Below the pieces are notes generated by a model that saw only the letters and a program-made list of their open reading frames with translations, did no database searches and had not been told where the DNA came from. From Clostridia bacterium (lineage in GTDB: Bacteria; Bacillota_E; SLMV01; PUMD01), in contig SKXF01000227.1 in the NCBI GenBank assembly GCA_007128555.1, forward strand, positions 1 to 6,458: a stretch of DNA of 6,458 nucleotides, in the 5' to 3' direction. Of the stretch, positions 1 to 6,123 are shown piece by piece. The translations under genes were made by a program, and so were the position numbers. Position 1 is the stretch's first letter. The number at the start of each line of letters is the position of its first letter.

Positions 1-677
1 AGGGGCACCAGGATCAGTTCCACTCCCTGGTGGCGGAGCACTGTCTGGAGCTGATCGACCGCCGCCGCATTTTGCCGGTGACTGGTCCCGACTGCAGCAT
101 GACCTTCATCAAGGAAACAGAAGCTTCCGCCTTCTAACAGACCCGTGCCGTGGATGGTGTGCAAAATAGGCATCCCCATCGCTGCCAGCTTCTGCATCAC
201 GTACTTCTCTTCTCCGCGACGACCGGTCCCATGCTCCTCACCCACAGGTCCCATTCGGCAGACCACGGCCCCGCCATTGACGGCGATCGCACAGTCCCGC
301 ACAAACACCGCCTTGGGGTCTCGCTCCGATCCATCGACGTAGTCCACAACAACACCGTGCTCCTGCAGGATCTTCACCATCTGATCGTGTTCTTGCTGCA
401 TGAGCTGCAGATCTGGAGCACGATCTGACCGGTAGTACCACTGTTCACGGTCGTCGATCAACGCCTCGATCGATGGGTCGTACTTGTCATCGGACATCAC
501 CAGGTTCTCATCGCCGGGCCTGTGCACAAGAACTCTTCTGAGGGTTCCAACATCATTCTTTACGCCCCACCGTTGTCCCCACACCCGCTCCTGCATTTCC
601 TCAGACTCAAAAGCAGGTTCTGCCCTTGGGGGTATTCGCTCCAGTACGATGTGGTAATATTGAGAGGTGTCCTTCAT
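1..677 (-). CDS. Arginine deiminase / amidinotransferase superfamily enzyme (N-terminal part, runs off window)
   Basis: This reading frame starts at an ATG at 677 and stays open to the window edge, giving 225 residues and no stop. Residues 33-54 (WGQRWGVKNDVGTLRRVLVHRP) hold the typical opening strand of the guanidino-group-modifying fold: a Trp-Gly pair, then a xVGxLRRVLVHRPG pattern. An FVRD segment (R127-D128) matches the substrate-binding Asp region of arginine deiminases. Residues 179-203 correspond to the usual LEGGDVL...VGxSxRTN block but read LEGGS and VGTSHRQN. The catalytic His and Cys of the family lie further downstream and are outside the window. Members hydrolyse or transfer the guanidino group of arginine, methylarginines or related compounds in the cytoplasm; which reaction applies here cannot be told. 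The gene starts 42 nt after the regulator stop, probably in the same transcript. A GGG about 8 nt before the ATG is a modest ribosome binding site. An internal ATG at codon 28 is an alternative start. Confidence 0.85.
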   Translation of the reverse strand, partial: MKDTSQYYHIVLERIPPRAEPAFESEEMQERVWGQRWGVKNDVGTLRRVLVHRPGDENLVMSDDKYDPSIEALIDDREQWYYRSDRAPDLQLMQQEHDQMVKILQEHGVVVDYVDGSERDPKAVFVRDCAIAVNGGAVVCRMGPVGEEHGTGRRGEEKYVMQKLAAMGMPILHTIHGTGLLEGGSFCFLDEGHAAVGTSHRQNAAAVDQLQTVLRHQGVELILVP

Positions 678-707
678 CGACAATGCCCTAGCCCCTTTCG
701 AGCCACG

Positions 708-721
708 AGATCCTTGGATCT
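708..721. repeat. Short inverted repeat at the regulator stop codon
   Basis: AGATCC (708-713) and GGATCT (716-721) are perfect reverse complements separated by TT. The repeat overlaps the TAG stop of the regulator gene and sits in the 42-nt spacer before the deiminase-family gene. A 2-nt loop is too tight for a stable RNA hairpin, so if it is functional it would more likely be a DNA site. It may be chance. Confidence 0.3.
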
Positions 722-1436
722 ACTCCTCAACAGCACTCCGATTCTTGATCTCACTGAGATAGCCGTAGACAGTGTACCGCGAAACTCCGAGCACCTCCGC
801 GGCCATGTCAACGCCACCTTTGATGAGAAACACGCCGTGTTTACGCATGGTCCCCACCGCCTCCATCTTCTCGCTCTTCCCCATCAGGTAGACGGGTTTT
901 CCCATGCTCGCGATCACCTGATCGATGATCTCCCTGGTTGCTTTGCGAGGATCCGTGGTTTCGACTGCTGCCGAAGCCTGGTCTCCTTCAAAGACAAGGT
1001 CAGCGTTAATCACGTTAACGATGTCCGAAAGGCTCTCAAAAATGGTCAGATCCCAGTTGATGCAGAAACTCGCCAGGGGTTTACCATCGTCATCGTAGAA
1101 CACCGCGGTACTCGACTTCAGAGGTCGTCCATCTACGGTCGTGGACCGATAGGCACCCGTGGTGCTGTCGGGTGGGCCACCCTCGACGATTTTCTCCATC
1201 CCCATATCATCTTTGGGACCCTCCAGCACGGTACTACCGACGGCGCGGCCCGTTATGTGACCGTGCACAATTTTGACGACCGATTGCTCAGGGTTGCGCA
1301 GATCATGCACCACCACTTCGCAAACCTTGCCAAAGACACTGGCCACGGATTCCGCCACCAGCCCGAGCCTCTCGAAAAGCTTCGCCTGCTGATCAGACCT
1401 TTTGCTCAAACCCGCACCAACTTCCCTGGGCTGCAT
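720..1436 (-). CDS. YheO/DauR-family transcriptional regulator (PAS-like domain plus HTH)
   Basis: The protein has the two-part layout of the YheO/DauR family. The N-terminal PAS-like domain is at about residues 28-135 from the ATG; it contains CEVVVHDL and a following HGHITGRAVG segment, both characteristic of YheO-like proteins, and later SFCINWDL. The C-terminal helix-turn-helix is at about residues 195-234, with KGGVDMAAEVLGVSRYTVYGYL as the recognition unit. Known DauR represses D-arginine catabolism genes, so lying directly before a deiminase-family enzyme suggests control of arginine or guanidino-compound metabolism; this is inference. From ATG 1436 it is 238 residues, close to the usual family length. 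A TTG at 1472 would add 12 residues, and the frame stays open further upstream. Neither start has a good ribosome binding site: AGGA is only 2 nt before the TTG, and a weak GAG is 4 nt before the ATG. The start is therefore uncertain. Confidence 0.85.
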   Translation of the reverse strand: MQPREVGAGLSKRSDQQAKLFERLGLVAESVASVFGKVCEVVVHDLRNPEQSVVKIVHGHITGRAVGSTVLEGPKDDMGMEKIVEGGPPDSTTGAYRSTTVDGRPLKSSTAVFYDDDGKPLASFCINWDLTIFESLSDIVNVINADLVFEGDQASAAVETTDPRKATREIIDQVIASMGKPVYLMGKSEKMEAVGTMRKHGVFLIKGGVDMAAEVLGVSRYTVYGYLSEIKNRSAVEE

Positions 1437-1472
1437 GATACTCTGCAGAAGGTATTCGCGATCAGCGCCCAA

Positions 1473-1854
1473 GTTCCTGTCTGTCCAAATAATTATTGTC
1501 AGCCAACTTTGCGTATTTGCGGAAATGGGTCCAGGACATGGAGAACATCATCAAGCATTCATGCGGTTGTTTCGGGTGGAACGATCGGCCAGGAGCAGGC
1601 CCCGCCATCCAAAGTGAAAGGGGCGCAGAATGGCGCGACAACTTGCCCCCTCGGCTCACCCACCTTTGGCAAGCAGGGAAGGACAAATAGCTTCCTCGCA
1701 CCGCGCATGCGCTCCCCTGGCATTCTGTTGTCATCTACCCCGCGGACCTACCTGCGAGAGCACCATCAGCGAGGTCATCCGTGCACATCCGGTCCACGCT
1801 ATCGAGTCCGTATGCCACGCAAGATCGCCAGGAACCGGACCGTTCCGCGAACGA
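1473..1854. other. Gap of about 380 nt with no convincing gene
   Basis: This stretch separates the M20 gene from the regulator, while the other complete spacers here are 22-42 nt, or 236 nt between dppC and the M14 gene. Minus-strand frames are broken or of poor composition. Visible structure includes a small inverted repeat GGAAC/GTTCC (1831-1835 and 1842-1846, 6-nt loop) and a 6-bp inverted repeat CTTGCC/GGCAAG (1642-1647 and 1668-1673, 20-nt loop). An AT-rich palindrome lies beside the regulator start. It most likely holds the M20 transcript end and the regulator promoter or leader. No riboswitch or tRNA pattern was recognised. Confidence 0.5.
1488..1497 (-). promoter_or_regulatory. AT-rich palindrome, possible -10 element or operator before the regulator gene
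   Basis: AATAATTATT is a perfect 10-bp palindrome in otherwise GC-rich DNA. It lies 15 nt upstream of the alternative TTG start and 51 nt upstream of the ATG start. On the minus strand it offers AATAAT, a 5/6 match to the sigma-70 -10 hexamer, but no recognisable TTGACA-like -35 is correctly spaced. Transcription starting just after it would favour the ATG at 1436 with a leader of about 45 nt. It could instead be an autoregulatory operator. Confidence 0.3.
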
Positions 1855-1882
1855 GGAGCCCCACCTTAAGCATAGGGGCTCC
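1855..1882 (-). terminator. GC-rich hairpin over the M20 stop codon, possible terminator
   Basis: GGAGCCCC (1855-1862) and GGGGCTCC (1875-1882) form a perfect 8-bp stem with a 12-nt loop. The TAA stop of the M20 gene sits in the loop. There is no T-run after the stem on the minus strand, so it is not a canonical intrinsic terminator. It could stabilise the 3' end of the peptidase mRNA or act with Rho. The position exactly at a gene end before a long gap supports a 3'-end role. Confidence 0.45.
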
Positions 1883-3287
1883 CGCTCCAGTGTTCCTCAT
1901 CCAGTGGCGACACGTACGATTCGGATTGCGAGCTTCGGAACTCCTCCCTGGCTTGCCTGATCAGCTCTCGATCGGTCAAGAGATCCATTGCTGTCGCTGC
2001 AATGACTCGAGCAGCATAAAGCGTGCCCTTGTGTCCGATCGATGTTCCCGAGACAGCAGCATTCTGCCAGGAGTGGCCGGGCGTGCCCAGCGGCGCACAG
2101 GCGGTACTGAATTGCACCGTGGGCACGACCTGGGATACTTCACAAATGTCGGCAGATCCCGAGCCCCTGCTCTCCTCCTCGCGGGGAGGCTCAACGCCGG
2201 GGTAAAAACACTGATCCACCAGGGCTTTTTCACCGTACATGGATGCAATTTCGCGGCGCCTGCGCTGGGAAAACGTATGCTGGAGTTCACGGGCAAACTC
2301 CATTTCAGCCTTCGAGTACTCAGGCGCATCGAACTCACACAGGTACCTGTGGATCCGTCGGCCGAGTGTCCGGTTGAAAATCATGTCGTGACAGCCGAGA
2401 AGATACTGGTGCGACAGTTCCGTTCTCGTCATCAGGGCCGCTCCGCGGGCAACATCGCGCAGGTAGTGATGAATGTCCGTGACATCCCCCCGGGAAGGCG
2501 CACGGACATAATAGAGAACCGATGCCTCGTGCGGAACGACATTTGGATCATCCCCGCCATGTTCGATAATGTAGTGAAGCCTCGCCTGGGGCACAATGTG
2601 CTCGCGCAGGTAATTAGCTCCAACGTTCATCAGTTCCACCGCATCGAGTGCGCTGCGGCCTTCGTGGGGACTACCTGCTGCGTGGGCACCTGTGCCCTCG
2701 AACGTGAACCTGGCGGAATCAAAGGCGTTGTAGTTGATAGGCTGTGCCGAGTTGTCGTCCCCGGGATGCCAGGCGATCACGGCATCCACATCATCCAATA
2801 ATCCCTCTCGCACCATGACGACCTTACCAATCTTGGACTCCTCAGCCGGGCATCCGTAGTATCGGATGGTACCCGGCAACCCGGAAGCCTGCATCAAATC
2901 CTTGCAGGCCAGTACAGCACCCAATCCGGCCGAGGCAATGAGGTTGTGTCCGCACCCGTGCCCTGGCTGACCCTTTGTCCTGGGCTTGCGAAACGGAACC
3001 CGGTCCTGCGAAAGCCCGGCCAGGGCGTCATATTCCACGGCAACTCCGATCACCGGAGATTGCCCACCCGCATCGCTCGTGAACGATGCCATGATCGCGG
3101 TAGGCAACCCGGCGACGCCGCGTTGCACATCAAAACCCGCATCCTCAAGCACCGATGCGATGTACTCAGCCGACTTGCTCTCCTTCATCCCGACCTCAGC
3201 ATACTCCCACAGGCGATCACTGGTCCGAGTCATCAGATCATCGTGACGGTTCACAGCGAATTGAACCGGCTTCACCTCAGTACCCAT
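1866..3287 (-). CDS. M20 family amidohydrolase, AbgB-like (p-aminobenzoyl-glutamate hydrolase subunit B type)
   Basis: This is a 473-residue M20D-type metal-dependent amidohydrolase, close to the length of E. coli AbgB. The family hydrolyses amide bonds between an acyl or aryl group and an amino acid, or short peptides, in the cytoplasm. Visible metal-site motifs are PGHGCGHN (residues 108-115, with C112 and H114), PAEE (147-150, E149-E150), AWHP (H174) and GTPGHSWQ (H405). The lid/dimerisation domain lies between about residues 185 and 300 and begins with a GAHAAGSPHEGRSALDAVEL segment typical of M20D enzymes. The ATG at 3287 is chosen because AAGGAG lies 7 nt upstream; the longer open frame up to 3473 has no such support and would overlap the M14 gene. 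It follows the M14 carboxypeptidase by 22 nt, so the two are almost certainly co-transcribed and probably act in sequence on one substrate class. There is no signal peptide. The exact substrate is unknown; AbgB normally needs an AbgA partner, which is not seen here. Confidence 0.92.
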   Translation of the reverse strand: MGTEVKPVQFAVNRHDDLMTRTSDRLWEYAEVGMKESKSAEYIASVLEDAGFDVQRGVAGLPTAIMASFTSDAGGQSPVIGVAVEYDALAGLSQDRVPFRKPRTKGQPGHGCGHNLIASAGLGAVLACKDLMQASGLPGTIRYYGCPAEESKIGKVVMVREGLLDDVDAVIAWHPGDDNSAQPINYNAFDSARFTFEGTGAHAAGSPHEGRSALDAVELMNVGANYLREHIVPQARLHYIIEHGGDDPNVVPHEASVLYYVRAPSRGDVTDIHHYLRDVARGAALMTRTELSHQYLLGCHDMIFNRTLGRRIHRYLCEFDAPEYSKAEMEFARELQHTFSQRRRREIASMYGEKALVDQCFYPGVEPPREEESRGSGSADICEVSQVVPTVQFSTACAPLGTPGHSWQNAAVSGTSIGHKGTLYAARVIAATAMDLLTDRELIRQAREEFRSSQSESYVSPLDEEHWSGSPYA

Positions 3288-3294
3288 CAATAAG

Positions 3295-3300
3295 CTCCTT
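3295..3300 (-). promoter_or_regulatory. Ribosome binding site of the M20 gene
   Basis: AAGGAG on the minus strand, 7 nt before ATG 3287. It lies wholly in the 22-nt spacer after the M14 stop and decides the M20 start against longer in-frame options. Confidence 0.85.
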
Positions 3301-3309
3301 CCATTGTGT

Positions 3310-5004
3310 CTAGCCGAGAGGATACTCACACCGTCCCGCACGCGGAGTTCCGGCAGTAACCCTGCCGGTAAGCCGCCTGCTGTCGACTCCACGAACCGTC
3401 CATTCCACGATCTGCTCGAAACGCGGCAGGGGGTTCCCATAGATGTTGTAGCCTCTGCGGCCCTCCGTGTCACCGTGTACAGAGCGACCCTCCAGGTGAC
3501 CTATTTCCACAGTCGGTGAGCCAACGATGATGCCCTCATCCACATCAAGCCGCACCCGCACTGCCCTGGCGGCATCCACTTCGAGGGCTTTCTCCGTGAG
3601 ATAGGTGGAAAGATACCCGCAATTGCGCACCACTGCACGCACCCTAACTGAGTTCTCATCGATATTGCACACCTCTGTTCGGACAATCTGCACCCGGGGA
3701 AGTGCACCCATGATCTGCAGGATAAACGGAATGTTCTTACGCAGCTCGGAGAGCAGGTAAGGAAGCGGGGGATTCTGGCGCGTGAACTTCAGCTTCCAGC
3801 CCCCTATCTCCACCGCACCGAGGTCCGGATGGTCATAGGGTTCCCAGTTGACAAATCCCTCTCCGTCGAACTCCGTGTCCAGCCACCGGAGCATCTGGGC
3901 TTCGTCATCCTCCGCGATACTCTCGTAAAACTGTCCCCTTTTCTCCCTTGGTATGTTGATGCCTGCGGCCCTGGCCACGTCCCACATCTCGACCAGGTAA
4001 CTCAACTGGCCCAGGTGTTCATAGGCCCACTGTGGGAATGTACCGCCGGCATTGGGTGAAAAGCTCCTGGCAGGGAGTTCCGGGTAACCCGTATGGCGTT
4101 CTCCGAACTTGGCTAACACATCGAAAAGGTGTAGATCATGCTCTGATTCGCCCTGCTGGGCAGGTGGAGAGGGCACGGGCTTGAGAATGGCGCCCTCAGC
4201 GGTGTGAAACGCGAGCATAGCGGCGATGTTGGGGTGCCCCAGGATGAAGTCCACCTGGGCCCTGGTCTCAGGTTCACTGATGGGATACGGCCCAGAACCT
4301 TTCCGGTTCGGAGACCACTTGTACGGATAGTTACGGTTCAGGTCAATCGGCCAGCTGGTATCGACCGGGCCGTGCTGCTGTCCGGGGATCTCTTCTTGAG
4401 CCCTGACATGGCCCTCCGGGTATACTTTGTAGAAGTTGCCGACCAGTTCCCCAGGCTCACGCCGCACCATGACCCGGTCATCTCTTGCCGATATCTTCCA
4501 CTCTCCCTCTGGATGGGGGACGCGCATCAGGGTTATGGCGCCGTCCCCGTTCAGGTCACTGCGCGTTATGAAAGAATCCTCTTCCCAGCCTCCAGGGGTC
4601 TTCGGAACGCTCCTGATGATGTCCGGAGTCTTCAGGTACACCTCTGCACCATCGACCGCTATGCGTGGAATCACGTACAGCGTGTAACGACTCAACAGTT
4701 GGTCAACAGCCGCGTCACTCCCATGGTTCTCCACCAGGCTGCCGATCAGGAACAACGCAAGAGCCGATGTCGTGACTTCTCCGGCATGTATGTTGCAGTC
4801 CATGTAAAGAGCAGGCTTATTCCCTGCTTCTGCCGTCGAAAAATCGGTTACCGTCACGGCAAGAATCTCGCGTCCCTGGTGGCTGGTGCCGATGGTTTCC
4901 AATCGAATCAGATCACAGTACCCCCGCTCGAGATACTCCAGCGCCTCACGGAGCTCGTCATAGTCACGGTAGCGAACATAATCCATCGATGTGGGTTCTT
5001 TCAT
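3310..5004 (-). CDS. M14 family zinc carboxypeptidase with C-terminal beta domain
   Basis: This 564-residue protein carries the full M14 active-site set. Zinc ligands are H73 and E76 in NIHAGE and H267 in LAFHTAEG. DLNRNYPY (221-228) holds the Asn-Arg pair that binds the substrate carboxylate, and YLVEMWD (336-342) holds the catalytic Glu, E339. The enzyme should remove C-terminal residues from peptides or cleave related amide bonds. Between the first and second zinc-ligand regions, residues 150-157 read DLNGDGAI, which resembles a calcium-binding loop. The catalytic domain ends near residue 430; residues about 435-564 look beta-rich, with an IVRTEV...VRVRAVVRNCG pattern like CARDB-type accessory domains. 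No signal peptide is seen, so it is predicted cytoplasmic. ATG 5004 is chosen because AAGGGGGT lies 7 nt upstream; the longer frame to 5115 adds 37 residues of poor composition. It begins the M14-M20 pair, downstream of the permease genes. Confidence 0.93.
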   Translation of the reverse strand: MKEPTSMDYVRYRDYDELREALEYLERGYCDLIRLETIGTSHQGREILAVTVTDFSTAEAGNKPALYMDCNIHAGEVTTSALALFLIGSLVENHGSDAAVDQLLSRYTLYVIPRIAVDGAEVYLKTPDIIRSVPKTPGGWEEDSFITRSDLNGDGAITLMRVPHPEGEWKISARDDRVMVRREPGELVGNFYKVYPEGHVRAQEEIPGQQHGPVDTSWPIDLNRNYPYKWSPNRKGSGPYPISEPETRAQVDFILGHPNIAAMLAFHTAEGAILKPVPSPPAQQGESEHDLHLFDVLAKFGERHTGYPELPARSFSPNAGGTFPQWAYEHLGQLSYLVEMWDVARAAGINIPREKRGQFYESIAEDDEAQMLRWLDTEFDGEGFVNWEPYDHPDLGAVEIGGWKLKFTRQNPPLPYLLSELRKNIPFILQIMGALPRVQIVRTEVCNIDENSVRVRAVVRNCGYLSTYLTEKALEVDAARAVRVRLDVDEGIIVGSPTVEIGHLEGRSVHGDTEGRRGYNIYGNPLPRFEQIVEWTVRGVDSRRLTGRVTAGTPRAGRCEYPLG

Positions 5005-5011
5005 CGTGAAT

Positions 5012-5019
5012 ACCCCCTT
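5012..5019 (-). promoter_or_regulatory. Ribosome binding site of the M14 gene
   Basis: AAGGGGGT on the minus strand, a 7/8 match to AAGGAGGT, sits 7 nt before ATG 5004. It fixes the start and argues against the longer open frame beginning at 5115. Confidence 0.75.
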
Positions 5020-5143
5020 GGGAAGTGTCAACATTGAAATGCAGAGCCACCTCTGTGGCCAGTTGAAAAACCATGTATGCACAGGTCGCGTGTCTCCGGG
5101 GTGCATGATAGCCACACGTTATTGCGTCATCTCACAACCTGCT

Positions 5144-5173
5144 ATTATGCTTCACCTTACTGACACCGGGCAA
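5144..5173 (-). promoter_or_regulatory. Putative sigma-70-type promoter for the M14-M20 pair
   Basis: On the minus strand, TTGCCC (5168-5173, 4/6 to TTGACA) and CATAAT (5144-5149, 5/6 to TATAAT) are separated by 18 nt. This would give an untranslated leader of roughly 130 nt before ATG 5004. The -35 lies inside one arm of the hairpin at 5166-5209, so the two functions could interfere. The match is moderate and the call is tentative. Confidence 0.4.
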
Positions 5174-5209
5174 CCCTCATCAATAGCTAAACCGAATCGG
5201 ATTGCCCGG
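5166..5209 (-). terminator. Strong hairpin between the permease and peptidase genes
   Basis: CCGGGCAACCC (5166-5176) and GGATTGCCCGG (5199-5209) pair over 11 positions: 8 contiguous perfect pairs, one G-U wobble in minus-strand RNA, then 2 more pairs. The loop is 22 nt and relatively AT-rich. It starts 31 nt after the DppC-type permease stop. There is no T-tract after it on the minus strand, so it is not a textbook intrinsic terminator. It may end or protect the permease transcript, or be an RNA-processing site that sets different transporter and peptidase levels. Confidence 0.5.
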
Positions 5210-5240
5210 GATCGCAATGTGCAGAACATACCGAACGTTC

Positions 5241-6095
5241 CTACTCGCTGGTCTTGGGGTCCAGGGCATCACGCAATCCGTCCCCCAGGAAGTTCAGGCC
5301 GAGGACGGTCATGAAGATGGCAATCCCTGGGAACGTACTCATCCACCAGGCCAGGTAGATGCTGTCTCTGCCGGCCGAAAGCATGTTTCCCCAGCTGGGA
5401 TAGGGGGGTTGAGCGCCCAACCCCAGGAAGCTGAGTGTTGCCTCATAGATAATCATATTGGCGGCAAACAGCGTAGCGAATACGATGAGCGAGGGGATGA
5501 CGTTGGGGAGGAGGTGTTTGAACAAAACGCGCGCCTGACTGCAGCCCATGGCGTGCGCCGCTGTCACGTAGTCCGATTCTTTCAGTGCCAGGATCTCACC
5601 CCGGACAATTCGGGCGGCTGTCGGCCAACCGGTCACCCCAAGAATGAGAAAGGTGTTGAAGGTGCTGGGCCCCACCACAGCGCTGATCACAAGCACAAGA
5701 AAGAACCTCGGGATGCAAAGGATAATGTCGGTAAATCTCATAAGCACCGTTTCCGTCCATCCGCCCAGGGCCCCCGAAGCGCCTCCAATGCCAATGCCTA
5801 TCAAGACAGCCATAAAGGTCGCTCCAAAGGCAATGAGCAGGGATATGCGTGCCCCAAAGATGATCCTCGTCAGCAGGTCCCTGCCAAGGTTATCTGTGCC
5901 GAGCAGGTATTGACTGCTGGGCGCGCTGAGCCTGGATGGTGCATCGATGTGGCGATAGTCGTAAGGTGCTATGACGGGGGCAAGAACCGCTGCCACGATC
6001 ACACTGCCCACAATGAACAACCCAATGAGGGCCAGATTGTGACGCAGGAACCTCCCCAGAACTCGCTTGCGCATAGAAAATCTCTCTTGCTCCAC
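5241..6095 (-). CDS. DppC-type peptide/nickel ABC transporter permease
   Basis: This is an inner-membrane permease of the Opp/Dpp/Nik class, one of two that form the translocation channel for oligopeptides, dipeptides or related solutes. In residues counted from GTG 6095, the first membrane segment is at about 21-44, followed by the LLGTDNLGRDLLTRIIFGAR signature of DppC proteins (65-84). Further membrane segments are at about 85-108, 123-142, 200-222 and 253-272. The EAA loop that docks on the ATPase is at 175-198, beginning DYVTAAHAMG and ending HLLPN. The C-terminal LNFLGDGLRDALDP is also typical. Length is 284 residues. GTG 6095 has AGGGAG 9 nt upstream; TTG 6101 is only 3 nt from it, and ATG 6074 is an alternative with a weaker AGAGAG. 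It follows the DppB-type gene by 28 nt in an operon. The actual substrate is not determined. Confidence 0.92.
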   Translation of the reverse strand: MEQERFSMRKRVLGRFLRHNLALIGLFIVGSVIVAAVLAPVIAPYDYRHIDAPSRLSAPSSQYLLGTDNLGRDLLTRIIFGARISLLIAFGATFMAVLIGIGIGGASGALGGWTETVLMRFTDIILCIPRFFLVLVISAVVGPSTFNTFLILGVTGWPTAARIVRGEILALKESDYVTAAHAMGCSQARVLFKHLLPNVIPSLIVFATLFAANMIIYEATLSFLGLGAQPPYPSWGNMLSAGRDSIYLAWWMSTFPGIAIFMTVLGLNFLGDGLRDALDPKTSE

Positions 6096-6104
6096 GGGCA
6101 ATCA

Positions 6105-6110
6105 CTCCCT
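6105..6110 (-). promoter_or_regulatory. Ribosome binding site of the DppC-type gene
   Basis: AGGGAG on the minus strand lies in the spacer after the DppB-type stop. Its distance of 9 nt to GTG 6095 favours that codon over TTG 6101 at 3 nt. Confidence 0.55.
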
Positions 6111-6123
6111 CATCGAGAACAGT

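Noticed and set aside
238..441. Minus-strand 67-codon frame inside the deiminase-family gene
   Set aside because: It is an out-of-frame shadow; the other minus frame has clear superfamily motifs and runs off the window without a stop.
1462..1734. Minus-strand 90-codon frame ending 11 nt inside the longer regulator start
   Set aside because: The last 30 residues look protein-like, but the rest does not, no ribosome binding site is seen, and it overlaps the regulator only if the TTG start is used. A leader peptide remains a remote possibility.
1733..1765. T-box-like stretch (AGGTAGGTCCGCG on the minus strand)
   Set aside because: It only partly resembles the T-box antiterminator core, and no specifier stem, terminator or aminoacyl-tRNA-linked gene was found.
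1630..1869. Plus-strand 79-codon frame in the gap, ATG with AAGGGG 6 nt upstream
   Set aside because: The ribosome binding site is reasonable and most of the frame is not antisense to a gene, but the protein is Pro/Ala/His/Cys-rich with no domain and no clear promoter. A small hypothetical gene cannot be excluded.
522..2801. Very long plus-strand open frame (759 codons)
   Set aside because: It is antisense to the deiminase-family start, the regulator and most of the M20 gene, all of which have clear family motifs. Its translation has no recognisable domain and is His/Arg/Pro-rich in the manner of a reverse-strand shadow. Continuity across the gap is notable but not sufficient.
5026..5031. 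Perfect TTGACA on the minus strand near the M14 start
   Set aside because: A correctly spaced -10 would fall at the M14 start codon, where no TATAAT-like hexamer occurs; it would give no leader for the well-placed ribosome binding site.
4204..5037. Plus-strand open frame of 277 codons
   Set aside because: Antisense to the M14 gene with no recognisable motif; the M14 frame carries a full active site.
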